64,000 nucleotides of DNA from Haloferax litoreum (GTDB taxonomy: Archaea; Halobacteriota; Halobacteria; Halobacteriales; Haloferacaceae). Position numbers and translations under genes: made by a program. Below the pieces are notes generated by a model. The model was not told the origin of the DNA and did no database searches. It saw nothing but the letters and a program-made list of their open reading frames with translations. The stretch spans positions 434,001 through 498,000 of the forward strand of contig NZ_WKJO01000001.1 in assembly GCF_009674605.1 (NCBI RefSeq), written 5' to 3'. How positions within the stretch are numbered: position 1 is the stretch's first letter; every line of letters begins with the position of its first letter. This document shows, piece after piece, positions 63,450 to 64,000 of this stretch.

Positions 63450-64000
63450 ATGACACTCTCACTCGACGCCACCCAACTCGACCGCTATTCGAGGCACATC
63501 ATCATGGACGAAGTCGGTCCGGAGGGACAAGAGCGACTACTCACCTCGCGGGCCGTCGTCGTCGGGGCGGGTGGCCTCGGGTCGCCCGTCATCGAGTACC
63601 TCGCCGCTGTCGGCGTCGGCGAGTTGGTCGTCGTCGACGACGACGTCGTCGAGCGGAGCAACCTCCAGCGTCAGGTCATCCACCACGACGACGACGTGGG
63701 AGTCCCCAAAGCCGAGAGTGCCGCCGAATTCGTCCGTGACCTCAACCCGGACGTGACCGTCGAACCCGTCGAGGCGCGGGTCGACAAGTCGAACGTCCAC
63801 GAACTCGTCGACGGTGCGGACGTGGTCGTCGACGCCTCGGACAACTTCCCGACGCGATACCTGCTCAACGACGTCTGCCGGTTCGAGGAGATTCCACTCG
63901 TCCACGGCGCGATTTACAAGTTCGAAGGGCAGACGACGACGCTCCTCCCGGACGGGCCGTGTTACCGCTGTCTCTTCCCCGAAGCGCCCGAACCGGGGAC
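63450..64000 (+). CDS. ubaA: UbaA, E1-like activating enzyme (MoeB/ThiF family), 3' end cut
   Basis: UbaA adenylates the C-terminus of the ubiquitin-like SAMP proteins, for protein tagging, tRNA thiolation and molybdopterin synthesis. The visible 183 residues contain the nucleotide-binding VVVGAGGLGSPVIEYLAAVGVG, DDDVVERSNLQRQ, VVVDASDNFPTRYLLND and the first zinc pair CYRC near the edge. The catalytic Cys loop lies beyond the window. The ATG at 63450 sits behind a TATA-like TTTATTCG. Confidence 0.92.
   Translation, partial: MTLSLDATQLDRYSRHIIMDEVGPEGQERLLTSRAVVVGAGGLGSPVIEYLAAVGVGELVVVDDDVVERSNLQRQVIHHDDDVGVPKAESAAEFVRDLNPDVTVEPVEARVDKSNVHELVDGADVVVDASDNFPTRYLLNDVCRFEEIPLVHGAIYKFEGQTTTLLPDGPCYRCLFPEAPEPG

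Noticed and set aside
1-64000. Insertion sequences, integrases, toxin-antitoxin genes, restriction-modification or CRISPR arrays
   Set aside because: I looked for transposase and recombinase motifs, paired small toxin/antitoxin-like genes and repeat-spacer arrays and saw none; the cdrL-cdrS RHH proteins are division regulators here rather than antitoxins.

Overview
This is a 64 kb window from a haloarchaeon (class Halobacteria). The evidence is the very acidic predicted proteins, the high GC content with strong third-position bias, TATA-type archaeal promoters with short or absent leaders, ribosomal protein L15e, the tubulin homologue FtsZ2 and its ribbon-helix-helix regulators, and archaeal cobamide genes. 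From memory, the order of ubaA, rpl15e, ftsZ2, ncsA and the cobamide cluster resembles Haloferax volcanii, so a member of the Haloferacaceae is likely; the species is not determined. I see no insertion sequence, prophage or CRISPR array. One tRNA gene (Tyr, GUA) is present.

Layout. 1-2 kb: a VOC-fold enzyme cut by the window edge and two unknown proteins. 2.2-9.4 kb: a type IV pilus-like operon, with a secretion ATPase, an integral membrane platform protein and five overlapping small genes that each carry one N-terminal membrane segment. 9.5-10.5 kb: a SnoaL-like and a MaoC-like protein. 10.8-21.1 kb: the most unusual region. A truncated haemoglobin is divergent from a stand-alone H-NOX haem sensor, followed by a chemoreceptor with no extracellular sensor domain, then CheW, CheY, a very long CheA, two CheC-like proteins and CheD, with no CheB, CheR or archaellum gene. 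21.1-23.2 kb: OsmC, a MinD-like ATPase with a partner, and a 35-residue membrane peptide. 23.3-30.1 kb: cobamide synthesis and salvage on the minus strand (two CobD-like proteins, one without its PLP lysine; CbiZ, CobT, CobY, CobS, CbiB and a HAD hydrolase). 30-34 kb: an M24-fold protein, redox enzymes and tRNA-Tyr. 34.2-36.4 kb: cdrL, an array of GTCTTAC sites, cdrS and ftsZ2 (cell division). 36.5-47.2 kb: ncsA, an MFS transporter, small proteins, endonuclease IV, a lipoate ligase, a trypsin-like protease pair and Rio2. 47.5-52.2 kb: a second chemoreceptor with a normal extracellular domain, a UbiA/lycopene-cyclase-domain fusion and a TrmB-type regulator. 52.3-59.1 kb: alpha-glucan use, with a GH15 glucoamylase and a divergent ABC sugar importer. 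59-64 kb: unknown proteins, an alpha/beta hydrolase between two copies of a short repeat, rpl15e, and a rhodanese divergent from ubaA.

How they may work together. The globin, H-NOX, receptor and Che block looks like a gas (NO or O2) signalling array separate from ordinary motility control; the pilus operon just upstream is one possible output, but no sequence link proves it. TrmB, the glucoamylase and the ABC importer form a maltodextrin module with palindromic candidate operators in the divergent promoter. UbaA and NcsA are known partners in tRNA thiolation in haloarchaea, and the rhodanese beside ubaA may supply the sulfur-carrier domain that eukaryotic Uba4 carries fused.
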